NCBI GenBank assembly: GCA_017477805.1
Contig: JAFUUM010000115.1
Span: 1-6,200 of the forward strand
Length of the DNA stretch: 6,200 nt
Source of the DNA: Lachnospiraceae bacterium
Lineage (GTDB): Bacteria > Bacillota > Clostridia > Lachnospirales > Lachnospiraceae
Reading direction: 5' to 3'
The notes below the pieces were generated by a model that saw only the letters and a program-made list of their open reading frames with translations, did not search any database and had not been told where the DNA came from. The translations under genes and the position numbers were made by a program. Positions 1 through 6,200 of this stretch are shown here, in pieces; position 1 is the stretch's first letter; the number at the start of each line of letters is the position of its first letter.

Positions 1-1878
1 CAGAATTATATCCGCCAGCTCCAGGAGGAACGGGAGAAGGCCAACCGTGCCAGCGAAGCAAAATCCGTATTCCTCTACAACATGTCCCATGAGATCAGGA
101 CTCCCATCAACGCCATTCTGGGAATGGATGAGATCCTCATCAGGGAAAGCGATGACGAGGCCACGTTGAACCGCGCCAGAGACATTCGGGTGGCGGGAAG
201 CACTCTTTTGGAGATTGTGAATGATATCCTGGATCTGTCCAAGATCGAAGCGGGCAAGCTGGAGATCATTCCCGGGGAATATGACCTTCGGGAATTGCTT
301 CGGGGACTGATCCTGATGATCGGGACAAGAGCGGAAAGCAAGGGACTGGAATTCCGTGTGGATATTGACCCGGAGATCCCGGCCATTCTTTATGGAGATG
401 AAGTCCGCATCCGGCAATGCATTACCAATCTTTTGACAAATGCCGTAAAGTATACGGATACGGGAAGCGTTACCCTTTCTTTGTCCTTTGAACAGGATGG
501 AGCGGACAATATCCGGCTTGGAGTTGCTGTTTCCGATACGGGGATCGGCATCCGGGAAGAGGATCTGTCCAAACTGTTCATGGAATTCCAGCGCCTGGAT
601 GAGCGCAGGAATCGGAACGTGGAAGGCACGGGGCTTGGTATGTCCATTACCAGAGAACTTCTGGGACTCATGGGAAGTGATCTGGAGGTGGAGAGTAAAT
701 ACGGCAGCGGTTCAACCTTCTCCTTCCGGATCCGTCAGCGGGTGCTCCGTAAGGATTCCGTGGGATCTGCCGACAGCCTGGTGATGGAACAGCGGCCTGC
801 TGCATCCGGACAAAAATATGCGCCGGGATTCACGGCACCTGAGGCTTCGGTGCTGGTTGTGGACGATACTTACATGAACCTTGTGGTGATCGAAGGGCTG
901 TTGAAACCCACAAAGATCCGGATCGAGACCGTTACCAGCGGCGAAGAAGCCTTAGAGAGGGTTCAGCATACGCACTACGATCTGATCCTTCTGGATCACA
1001 GGATGCCTGTGATGGATGGTATCGAGACCCTGAAGCGTATGAAGGAGTTAAAGCATCATCAATGTCCGGAAGCACCGGTGATCGCTCTGACGGCCAATGC
1101 CATTTCCGGGGCAAAGGAACAATATCTTCGCGCAGGATTTACGGACTATATGTCCAAACCCGTAGAACCGGAAAAACTGGAGGATATGATCCGGCATTAC
1201 CTGCCTGAAGAGCTGATCCATGCGGTGAAGAAAGATCTCTTGCCGGTGGAGGACGATCATACCGGCAAGGCTGAGGTCCGGTCCGATGTGAAACGTCTGG
1301 AGGAGAAAGTAAGCAGTCTGAATGTGGATCTTGGGATCCGTAATTGCGGATCGGAAAAAGGGTATCTGAATGCCTGCGGCATTTTCTGCCAGGCAGTAAA
1401 AGACAACGAAGCCGGGATCCGGGATGCCCTGGACAGACAGGATTTTGAAAAATACACGATCCTGGTGCATGCCCTGAAGAGTTCCGCAAGGATGATCGGC
1501 GCCGAGGAGGTCTCTTCTACGGCACTTGTGCTGGAGGGAGCGGGAGAAAGACAGGATGAGGCGACCATCGTCTCCCTGACGCCCTGGCTGTTAAAGAAAT
1601 ACGTGGAACTGGGATCAGATCTGGAGAAGGCCCTTTCGGATCTGCAGCAACAAAAGCAGCCTACCGAGGATCTTGTCAGGATCTCCGAAAACGATTATCA
1701 AAACGCGCTGCATCTGATGGAAGCAGCCGCATCCGGCATGGACTACGACGGCGTGCAGGACATGCTGAACATGCTGGCGGGCTACAGGCTGACAGCAGAG
1801 CAGGAAGCTCAGGTAAATGAAGTAAAAACAGCCCTGGATCATCTTGATTGGGACAGGATAACGGAAATATTGAAATAA
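1..1878 (+). CDS. Hybrid sensor histidine kinase, HisKA-HATPase-REC-HPt (5' end outside window)
   Basis: Frame 1 is open from base 1, so the gene starts upstream; 625 codons are visible (numbered here from base 1). Residues 1-25 are a charged helix, probably the coiled-coil linker from an unseen sensor or membrane region. HisKA follows with the H-box MSHEIRTP, phospho-acceptor His30. The HATPase_c domain (about 134-245) has an N-box with Asn147, the G1 motif DTGIGI (179-184) and the G2 motif GTGLG (209-213), so ATP binding looks intact. A receiver domain (about 282-399) has the acidic pair Asp288/Asp289, acceptor Asp332 in LLDHRMPVMDG, Thr364 and Lys386. An HPt domain (about 451-542) has His490 in HALKSS. 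All four phosphorelay residues are present, implying a His-Asp-His relay to a separate response regulator, as in BarA- or ArcB-type kinases. A 66-residue helical tail (560-625) follows the HPt. The ATG at base 82 falls inside the H-box and is not the start. The signal sensed cannot be told from the window. Confidence 0.95.
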   Translation, partial: QNYIRQLQEEREKANRASEAKSVFLYNMSHEIRTPINAILGMDEILIRESDDEATLNRARDIRVAGSTLLEIVNDILDLSKIEAGKLEIIPGEYDLRELLRGLILMIGTRAESKGLEFRVDIDPEIPAILYGDEVRIRQCITNLLTNAVKYTDTGSVTLSLSFEQDGADNIRLGVAVSDTGIGIREEDLSKLFMEFQRLDERRNRNVEGTGLGMSITRELLGLMGSDLEVESKYGSGSTFSFRIRQRVLRKDSVGSADSLVMEQRPAASGQKYAPGFTAPEASVLVVDDTYMNLVVIEGLLKPTKIRIETVTSGEEALERVQHTHYDLILLDHRMPVMDGIETLKRMKELKHHQCPEAPVIALTANAISGAKEQYLRAGFTDYMSKPVEPEKLEDMIRHYLPEELIHAVKKDLLPVEDDHTGKAEVRSDVKRLEEKVSSLNVDLGIRNCGSEKGYLNACGIFCQAVKDNEAGIRDALDRQDFEKYTILVHALKSSARMIGAEEVSSTALVLEGAGERQDEATIVSLTPWLLKKYVELGSDLEKALSDLQQQKQPTEDLVRISENDYQNALHLMEAAASGMDYDGVQDMLNMLAGYRLTAEQEAQVNEVKTALDHLDWDRITEILK

Positions 1879-1890
1879 CGGAAAACGAAA

Positions 1891-1896
1891 AAGGAG
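1891..1896 (+). promoter_or_regulatory. Ribosome binding site of the GH3 gene
   Basis: AAGGAG lies six bases before the ATG at 1903, a near-ideal Shine-Dalgarno site. It fixes the start of the glycosidase and excludes the internal Met codons. It sits in the 24-base gap after the kinase stop. That gap contains no hairpin terminator, which supports co-transcription. Confidence 0.8.
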
Positions 1897-1902
1897 ATAT
1901 TT

Positions 1903-4314
1903 ATGGACAGATGGGTCAGAAGCAGATTTCAGCCTAACCTCCCCCTGGGAAAAGACGGAAAGAGAGTGACTGCATGCAAGGAACACGTGGAACTTTCCTT
2001 AAAGGCAGCGGAAGAGGGCATGGTGCTCCTCAAAAATGAAGGGGATGTTCTGCCCCTTCAGAGGGGAAGCCGGGTGGCACTCTTCGGAAAGGGTACCTTT
2101 GATTACGTGAAAGGTGGCGGCGGAAGCGGCGATGTGACGACGCTGTACATCCATAACATCTACGATGGCCTGTCCTCTTTGGAGGGGGCCGTGGAGATCT
2201 TCCCCGATACCGTGAAGTACTATAAGGACTACGTGGATGCACAGTATAAAGACGGCTGCGTGCCCGGCATGATGGCGGAAGCGGAAGTACCCACGGACCT
2301 TTTAAAGAAGGCAGCTGCCTATGCGGATACCGCCATCATCTCCATCAGCCGTTTCTCCGGAGAGGGCTGGGACCGTACTCCCAAGAATGATAAGAAAAAG
2401 CATGCGGGCGTTGATCAGAGCATGATCGATAAGGGCAAAAAACTCTTCCCCGGCAGTGACTTTTATCTGACGGATGGCGAAGCAGCTCTGGTGGATGCGG
2501 TAAAGACCCGGTTCCCCAAAGTGATCGCCGTATTAAACGTTGGCGGTATGGTAGATACCGACTGGTTTGCGGAGGATGATCTTGTGGATGCCGTTCTCAT
2601 GGCATGGCAGGGCGGTATGGAAGGCGGACTGGCAGCCGCCAGGATCCTGACGGGTCTTGCAAATCCTTCCGGAAAACTGACGGATACCTTTGCAAAGCGC
2701 TTGGAGGATTATCCCTCCACGGCAAACTTCCACGATTCCGATGACTATGTGGAATACAAGGAAGATATCTACGTTGGATACCGCTATTTCGAGACCATTC
2801 CCGGAGCCGCGGAGAAGGTAAATTATCCTTTCGGTTTCGGTCTTTCCTATACCGGTTTCGTCATCTTCTCGCCCTCTGCAGGTGAGACCGACGGCACCAT
2901 CTTTGTTACTGCGGAAGTTACGAATATCGGCGACAGACCCGGCAAGGAAGTACTGCAGCTCTATTACGGGGCACCTCAGGGGAAGCTGGGAAAACCCGCA
3001 AAGAGCCTGATTCGTTTTGAAAAAACAAGAGAATTACAGCCCGGAGAGACCCAGCTCATCACTTTCAGTTTCTCGGCAAACGAGATGGCATCTTATGATG
3101 ACCTGGGCAAAGTGAAGAAGTCTGCTTATGTACTGGAAAAGGGAACTTACCGGTTCTACCTCGGTACCTCTGTACGGGATGTGGAAGAGCTTTCCTTCGT
3201 TTATGAATTAAAGAAGGATAAAGTGGTGCGTCAGCTTTCCGCAAAGCTGGTTCCCAATGCCCTTCCCGAAAGACTCCTGGCGGACGGCACTTATGAGAAA
3301 CTGCCGGTGGCCAAGAAGATCCCGGACTATAAGGCAAATAAGCTGGTGCCCATTGATGTCTGGAAGAACACCTTTGAAGCAGACGCTTTTGGACATAAGG
3401 GACGTCTCCTTTGGGGCGAAAAGTACACGGAAAAGAAATTATCGGAAGTGGCAGACGGCACCGTCACCATGGATGCGTTTATCAAGCAGCTTTCCGATCA
3501 TGACCTCATGAGACTCCTTGGAGGACAGCCCAATCTTGGGGTTGCCAACACCTTCGGTTTTGGCAATCTGCCGGACTTCGGCGTTCCCTCCATCATGACC
3601 GCCGACGGCCCTGCGGGACTGCGCATCAATCCCGAATGCATGGTAAAGACCACCGCATTCCCCTGCGCGACCCTTTTGGCCTCCACCTTTAACACCGCCC
3701 TTGTGGAGCAGGTGGGCGAAGCGGCCGGTAAGGAAGTCAAAGAAAACAACATTGCCGTATGGCTGACCCCCGCTATCAATATCCACAGAAGCGTTCTTTG
3801 CGGAAGAAACTTCGAGTATTATTCCGAGGATCCTTACGTGGCAGGTAAGATGGGCGCAGCCATGATTCGCGGTATCCAGAGCAATCACGTGGCTGCATCG
3901 GTGAAGCATTTTGCACTGAACAACAAAGAGACCAACCGTATGGAGAGCGACTCCCGGGCTTCCGAGAGAGCCATCCGCGAGATCTACTTAAAAGCCTTTG
4001 AGATCGTTGTAAAGGAAGCGGATCCCTGGACCATCATGTCCTCCTACAATGTGATCAACGCCTGCAGAGCTTCCGAGAATAAGGAGCTGCTGACGGATAT
4101 CCTTCGGGATGAGTGGGGCTTTAACGGCCTTGTGACCTCCGACTGGTGGAACCATGCAGAGCACTATAAAGAGGTGCTTGCCGGAAATGATATCAAGATG
4201 GCCCACGGTTTTGTGGACCGTCTGACGGAAGCACAGAAGAAGAAACTGATCACCAGAAAAGATCTGGAGATCTGCGCAAGGAGAGTCCTTGAACTGATCC
4301 TGAAGATCGACTGA
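1903..4314 (+). CDS. Glycoside hydrolase family 3 beta-glycosidase with permuted domain order
   Basis: This 803-residue protein probably releases terminal beta-linked glucose (or a related sugar) from short oligosaccharides. It has no signal peptide or membrane segment, so it should be cytoplasmic. The domains run in reverse of the usual GH3 order. First comes the GH3 C-terminal alpha/beta sandwich (about 35-315), with GMVLLKNEGDVLPL, GGGGSGDV (71-78), and the SGEGWDR loop whose Glu154 matches the acid/base position of enzymes such as Thermotoga Bgl3B. The domain closes with YPFGFGLSYT. Then comes a fibronectin-III-like domain (about 333-435, with EVTNIGDRPGKEVLQLYY). A linker of about 90 residues follows. 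Last is the GH3 N-terminal TIM barrel (about 525-803), with Asp568 in TADGPAGLR, Arg635, Lys668-His669, and the nucleophile Asp747 in VTSDWW. Every key residue is present, so it is predicted active. The same inversion is known in beta-glucosidases of Butyrivibrio fibrisolvens and Ruminococcus albus. No PA14 insert is seen. Exact substrate specificity (glucoside, xyloside or other) cannot be read from the sequence. Confidence 0.93.
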   Translation: MDRWVRSRFQPNLPLGKDGKRVTACKEHVELSLKAAEEGMVLLKNEGDVLPLQRGSRVALFGKGTFDYVKGGGGSGDVTTLYIHNIYDGLSSLEGAVEIFPDTVKYYKDYVDAQYKDGCVPGMMAEAEVPTDLLKKAAAYADTAIISISRFSGEGWDRTPKNDKKKHAGVDQSMIDKGKKLFPGSDFYLTDGEAALVDAVKTRFPKVIAVLNVGGMVDTDWFAEDDLVDAVLMAWQGGMEGGLAAARILTGLANPSGKLTDTFAKRLEDYPSTANFHDSDDYVEYKEDIYVGYRYFETIPGAAEKVNYPFGFGLSYTGFVIFSPSAGETDGTIFVTAEVTNIGDRPGKEVLQLYYGAPQGKLGKPAKSLIRFEKTRELQPGETQLITFSFSANEMASYDDLGKVKKSAYVLEKGTYRFYLGTSVRDVEELSFVYELKKDKVVRQLSAKLVPNALPERLLADGTYEKLPVAKKIPDYKANKLVPIDVWKNTFEADAFGHKGRLLWGEKYTEKKLSEVADGTVTMDAFIKQLSDHDLMRLLGGQPNLGVANTFGFGNLPDFGVPSIMTADGPAGLRINPECMVKTTAFPCATLLASTFNTALVEQVGEAAGKEVKENNIAVWLTPAINIHRSVLCGRNFEYYSEDPYVAGKMGAAMIRGIQSNHVAASVKHFALNNKETNRMESDSRASERAIREIYLKAFEIVVKEADPWTIMSSYNVINACRASENKELLTDILRDEWGFNGLVTSDWWNHAEHYKEVLAGNDIKMAHGFVDRLTEAQKKKLITRKDLEICARRVLELILKID

Positions 4315-4352
4315 TGAAAAGCAAATACAAGGGAAAAGAGGGACAAGCATGA
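4314..4352 (+). CDS. Possible 12-codon minicistron bridging the GH3 and PH genes
   Basis: An ATG at 4314 shares its A with the GH3 stop codon (TGATG). It opens a 12-codon lysine-rich frame (MKSKYKGKEGQA) whose TGA overlaps the ATG of the next gene as ATGA (4349-4352). The whole gap is therefore covered by an open frame that could carry terminating ribosomes from GH3 to the PH gene. No clear Shine-Dalgarno site precedes it, so it would depend on reinitiation. A frame this short can arise by chance, hence the low confidence. Confidence 0.2.
   Translation: MKSKYKGKEGQA
4338..4343 (+). promoter_or_regulatory. Ribosome binding site of the PH-domain gene
   Basis: GAGGGA lies five bases before the ATG at 4349 and supports that start. 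It is embedded in the possible minicistron that bridges the gap. Confidence 0.6.
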
Positions 4353-4774
4353 AACACACAGGTGAGATTTGCAGAGAAAGAAAAAGAAATTTCCTGGGAC
4401 TGCCCTGGACCTTTACCATTTATTCTTATGACACCTCCAGATTCTTCATCGACAGAGGGTTCTTTAAGCAGGTAGAGGATGAGATCAGACTGTACCGAAT
4501 TACCGATTTCCACCTGTCCAGAACCTTCTGGCAGCGGATCATCGGCACCGGCACCATCCATGTATCTTCCGGTGACAAGACCATGGGGGATTTCGACATC
4601 ATCAACATCAAGCATGCCATGCAGGTGAAGGAAGAGCTTTCCGATCTGGTGGAGAAAGCCAGAAAAGAAAACAGAGTCTACACCAGAGAAGACATGATGA
4701 GCGGTGACGGAAATGATCACGATACGGAGGATGCCATCAATGATGACTATCCGGATGATCATGATCACCCGTAG
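4349..4774 (+). CDS. Small bacterial PH-domain protein (YdbS/YdbT-like bPH2 fold) with Asp/His-rich tail
   Basis: This 141-residue protein has no signal peptide or transmembrane helix. Residues about 20-105 fit the bacterial PH family of YdbS/YdbT proteins. They show strand-rich YSYDTSRFFIDRGFF, then the family-like stretch DEIRLYRITDFHLSRTFWQRIIGTGTI, then GDFDIINIKHAMQVKEEL leading into the closing helix. Known YdbS/YdbT members carry membrane helices near this domain. Here only the soluble domain remains, so it may bind a partner protein or membrane surface; its role is unknown. The last 24 or so residues are dominated by Asp and His (ending DDHDHP) and look disordered or metal-binding. 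The gene follows GH3 by 34 bases and is the last of the apparent operon, just before the terminator. The family call is fairly firm; the function is not. Confidence 0.78.
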   Translation: MKHTGEICRERKRNFLGLPWTFTIYSYDTSRFFIDRGFFKQVEDEIRLYRITDFHLSRTFWQRIIGTGTIHVSSGDKTMGDFDIINIKHAMQVKEELSDLVEKARKENRVYTREDMMSGDGNDHDTEDAINDDYPDDHDHP

Positions 4775-4790
4775 AATAATCATAGAACAA

Positions 4791-4828
4791 AAAAAGGCCG
4801 GGCTTGTAAACACAAGTACGGCCTTTTC
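4791..4828. terminator. Bidirectional intrinsic terminator between convergent genes
   Basis: The arm AAAAGGCCG (4792-4800) pairs with CGGCCTTTT (4819-4827). The stem continues inward through a G/A mismatch and a G-T wobble into CTTGT (4803-4807) pairing with ACAAG (4812-4816), closed by the four-base loop AAAC. On the plus strand it ends in TTTTCTTT, 17 bases after the PH-gene stop. On the minus strand it ends in a run of seven T, about 24 bases after the phosphatase stop. Both convergent genes can use it. Confidence 0.88.
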
Positions 4829-4851
4829 TTTGCTCATCGACAGTATTGACA

Positions 4852-5583
4852 TTAGTGTCGTTCGTGCGAGTTTTCGTATACTTCGCAAAACCTTCCACTG
4901 AAGGAATTGGGTTCTCCGGCGTAGCGAAGGTGCGCGGTATCTCCGAAACAGCTCATACGGAAATAGGCGATGCCCTTTTGCCTTTCTTCCGTATACAGCG
5001 TGGTCACGGAAGTGGTCAGGGCCGTAGTTCCCTGCCATAAAAGTACCGGAGAGATCCCTAAAAGGTGGGAGAGGATCACGCATTCCACGCCCAAGTGGCA
5101 GAAGAAGGCCAGGGTCTGGTCGTTGCCCTGTTCGGTTTTGTAGTACCGGCCTTCTCTTACGTAACCGTGGCTTGCCAGACAGGCATCGAACTGACGGCAA
5201 ACATCGGCAGCTTTTTCACCGAGGTTGCCGCTCTTCATGACAGGTGTGTCATACCATTTGGCCATAGAGTAAAATCTGTCATCGGTGGTCCAGTCTGCGG
5301 GCATCAGATCCCAGGCAACGGGGCGCTGGGAGCCGTCGGCATTAAACGTGGGGTAATCGAATTCATGCAGGTAGTCGCAGACCTCGGCGGTGGCACCAAA
5401 GGTCTCCAGGGTGGGGGCTGCGGTATCTTTTGCCCTGCCGTAAGAGGAAACATAGAAGTAGTCGATCTTCTCGTTCTGTCGTTTCAGACTCTCGGCAAGA
5501 AGCTTTGCTTCTCTTTTTCCTTTCTCTGTCAGGGAATTGTGTTCATAATCGGGATCGCCGTGGCGAATGATCAGTAGTCTCAT
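4852..5583 (-). CDS. Histidine phosphatase superfamily protein (phosphoglycerate-mutase-like)
   Basis: This 243-residue cytoplasmic protein belongs to the branch that transfers phosphate through a phosphohistidine. The N-terminus LLIIRHGDPDY is the signature RHG motif: His8 is the predicted nucleophile, with Arg7 beside it. The next family block, SSYGRAKDTA, supplies Arg50. Glu74 in LHEFD lies where the acid/base glutamate usually sits. The second catalytic histidine is His163 in FFCHLGVE. The length is close to that of cofactor-dependent mutases (about 230-250), but the long middle insert (about 80-150, rich in Trp, Tyr and Asp) is unlike true phosphoglycerate mutase. A phosphatase of unknown substrate is therefore more likely. 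The start at 5583 is supported by an AAAGG site seven bases upstream on the minus strand. The gene is convergent with the PH gene, divergent from the methyltransferase, and apparently monocistronic. Confidence 0.9.
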   Translation of the reverse strand: MRLLIIRHGDPDYEHNSLTEKGKREAKLLAESLKRQNEKIDYFYVSSYGRAKDTAAPTLETFGATAEVCDYLHEFDYPTFNADGSQRPVAWDLMPADWTTDDRFYSMAKWYDTPVMKSGNLGEKAADVCRQFDACLASHGYVREGRYYKTEQGNDQTLAFFCHLGVECVILSHLLGISPVLLWQGTTALTTSVTTLYTEERQKGIAYFRMSCFGDTAHLRYAGEPNSFSGRFCEVYENSHERH

Positions 5584-5590
5584 GTTTTTG

Positions 5591-5596
5591 CCTTTC
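5591..5596 (-). promoter_or_regulatory. Ribosome binding site of the histidine phosphatase gene
   Basis: Read on the minus strand, GAAAGG lies seven bases before the ATG at 5583-5581. This supports the start that places the RHG motif at residues 7-9, the normal position in this family. Confidence 0.6.
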
Positions 5597-5675
5597 TTTA
5601 TCGGTTCACCGGTCTATGGTAGCACACTTCGGAGAGGGAAGAAAGGGTAAAAGAGGGGGGAGATGCTTTCCGTAT

Positions 5676-5686
5676 TGTGATAAAAT
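5676..5686 (+). promoter_or_regulatory. Candidate extended -10 promoter for the rRNA methyltransferase
   Basis: TGTGATAAAAT in the divergent intergenic region resembles an extended -10 element (TG, one base, then an AT-rich hexamer). It lies about 70 bases before the methyltransferase ATG. No good -35 hexamer is found at the expected distance, where the sequence is G-rich, so this is only a weak candidate. Confidence 0.25.
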
Positions 5687-5745
5687 GGCAGGGAAGAAAT
5701 GCTACACCGAAAAGACGATGCTAAAAGCGAAAAATGATTGAATGC

Positions 5746-5750
5746 GGAGA
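5746..5750 (+). promoter_or_regulatory. Ribosome binding site of the rRNA methyltransferase gene
   Basis: GGAGA lies five bases before the ATG at 5756. It selects this start over ATGs at 5718 and 5734, which open only very short frames. Confidence 0.55.
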
Positions 5751-5755
5751 TAGAT

Positions 5756-6200
5756 ATGAGTACGAGTGATAATCTGATCAAAGAAGCTGTGGTAACCCTG
5801 AAAAAAGGAGAGGGAAGAGCATTAAAAGCCGGTGGGCAGTGGATCTACGATAACGAGATCGAAAGCGTGTTGGGGCACTTTGAGAACGGGGATATCATTT
5901 CCGTACAGGATTTTGACGGGTATCCCATGGGGGCCGGATTTATTAATGTCAATTCCAAAATCCGGGTCCGTATGCTGACAAGAAAAGGCGGACAGGCGGT
6001 GGATGAAGCTTTTTTGAGGCAGCGGGTACAGGCTGCCTGGGAGTATCGTAAGTCCGTGATGCCCGAGAAAGACTTAAATTGCTGCCGCATGATCTTCGGA
6101 GAGGCGGACTGGCTGCCGGGCCTTACCGTGGATAAATATGACGATGTGCTGGTGGTGGAATGTCTGGCCCTTGGTATGGAACCGCTGAAAGAGATGCTCA
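5756..6200 (+). CDS. RlmI-like class I SAM-dependent 23S rRNA methyltransferase (3' end outside window)
   Basis: 148 codons are visible and the frame is open to the edge. The family is usually near 390-400 residues, so a little over a third is present. The N-terminal PUA-type RNA-binding domain (about 12-76) shows LKKGEGRALKAGGQWIYDNEI, then GDIISVQDFDG and GAGFINVNSKIRVRML. These match the pattern of E. coli RlmI (YccW), where a glycine/basic motif leads into HPWVF and later the ASQIRARV stretch. Next comes the family's conserved segment RMIFGEADWLPGLTVDKY (111-128), equivalent to RLIAGESDGLPGITIDRF. The catalytic Rossmann domain, with its SAM-binding and cysteine motifs, lies beyond the window, so activity cannot be judged. 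RlmI makes m5C1962 in 23S rRNA; relatives in Firmicutes are often annotated only as rRNA methyltransferase, so the exact target site is inferred. Confidence 0.9.
   Translation, partial: MSTSDNLIKEAVVTLKKGEGRALKAGGQWIYDNEIESVLGHFENGDIISVQDFDGYPMGAGFINVNSKIRVRMLTRKGGQAVDEAFLRQRVQAAWEYRKSVMPEKDLNCCRMIFGEADWLPGLTVDKYDDVLVVECLALGMEPLKEML

Noticed and set aside
82..84. ATG as start of the kinase
   Set aside because: It is the Met of the H-box itself; the frame is open upstream with a helix typical of the kinase linker, so the gene starts before the window.
3439..3909. Minus-strand frame of 156 codons inside GH3
   Set aside because: It opposes the conserved catalytic barrel of GH3 and shows no family motifs or ribosome binding site.
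4756..4767. Perfect 12-base palindrome TGATCATGATCA, a possible operator
   Set aside because: It falls inside the Asp/His codon run (GAT, CAT, CAC) of the PH gene tail and is explained by codon composition.
4846..4882. TTGACA followed by TATACT, resembling a plus-strand promoter
   Set aside because: The spacing is 25 bases, far from 16-18, and the pair lies inside the 3' end of a minus-strand gene with no plus-strand gene to drive.
4250..5200. Open minus-strand frame of 316 codons across the GH3 end, the PH gene and the phosphatase end
   Set aside because: It runs antisense or out of frame through three well-supported genes and through the terminator hairpin, has no recognisable domain, and is low-complexity where it opposes the Asp/His-rich tail.
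5065..5577. Plus-strand frame of 170 codons
   Set aside because: It is the antisense shadow of the histidine phosphatase, whose catalytic motifs are clear on the minus strand.
5602..5614. Inverted repeat CGGTTCACCG with adjacent ACCGGT in the divergent intergenic region, a possible operator
   Set aside because: The arms are only four bases and match no known operator; this is within chance expectation.
5718..5769. Two very short frames (7 and 11 codons) before or overlapping the methyltransferase start, a possible leader peptide
   Set aside because: Neither has a Shine-Dalgarno site, a run of regulatory codons or an attenuator hairpin.

Overview
The window (about 52% GC by eye) looks like a chromosomal segment of an anaerobic, plant-fibre- or gut-associated Firmicute, most likely a Lachnospiraceae-type Clostridium. 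This is inferred from purine-rich Shine-Dalgarno sites at every start, a multi-domain hybrid histidine kinase typical of that family, and a glycoside hydrolase family 3 enzyme with the reversed domain order known from Butyrivibrio and Ruminococcus. No mobile element, CRISPR array, tRNA or rRNA was seen, and coding density is high.

Layout. Bases 1-4774 hold three plus-strand genes with gaps of 24 and 34 bases and no terminator between them, so they probably form one transcription unit. They are the 3' part of a hybrid sensor kinase (HisKA-HATPase-REC-HPt plus a short helical tail), a complete domain-permuted GH3 beta-glycosidase, and a small bacterial PH-domain protein with an Asp/His-rich tail. 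A strong hairpin at 4791-4828 follows. It lies between convergent genes and has T-runs on both sides, so it can terminate in both directions. The minus strand then carries a histidine-phosphatase-family protein (4852-5583). A 172-base divergent intergenic region separates it from the 5' part of an RlmI-type 23S rRNA methyltransferase, which runs off the right edge.

Working together. The kinase and the cytoplasmic beta-glycosidase may be linked through sensing and use of oligosaccharides, but the kinase's sensor region lies outside the window and no response regulator is present, so this is only inference from co-orientation. The PH-domain protein, the phosphatase and the methyltransferase have no evident functional link to the sugar enzyme. 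I found no convincing undescribed multi-gene system. The most unusual points are the permuted GH3, a minicistron bridging the GH3 and PH genes, the kinase's C-terminal tail and the Asp/His-rich tail of the PH protein.
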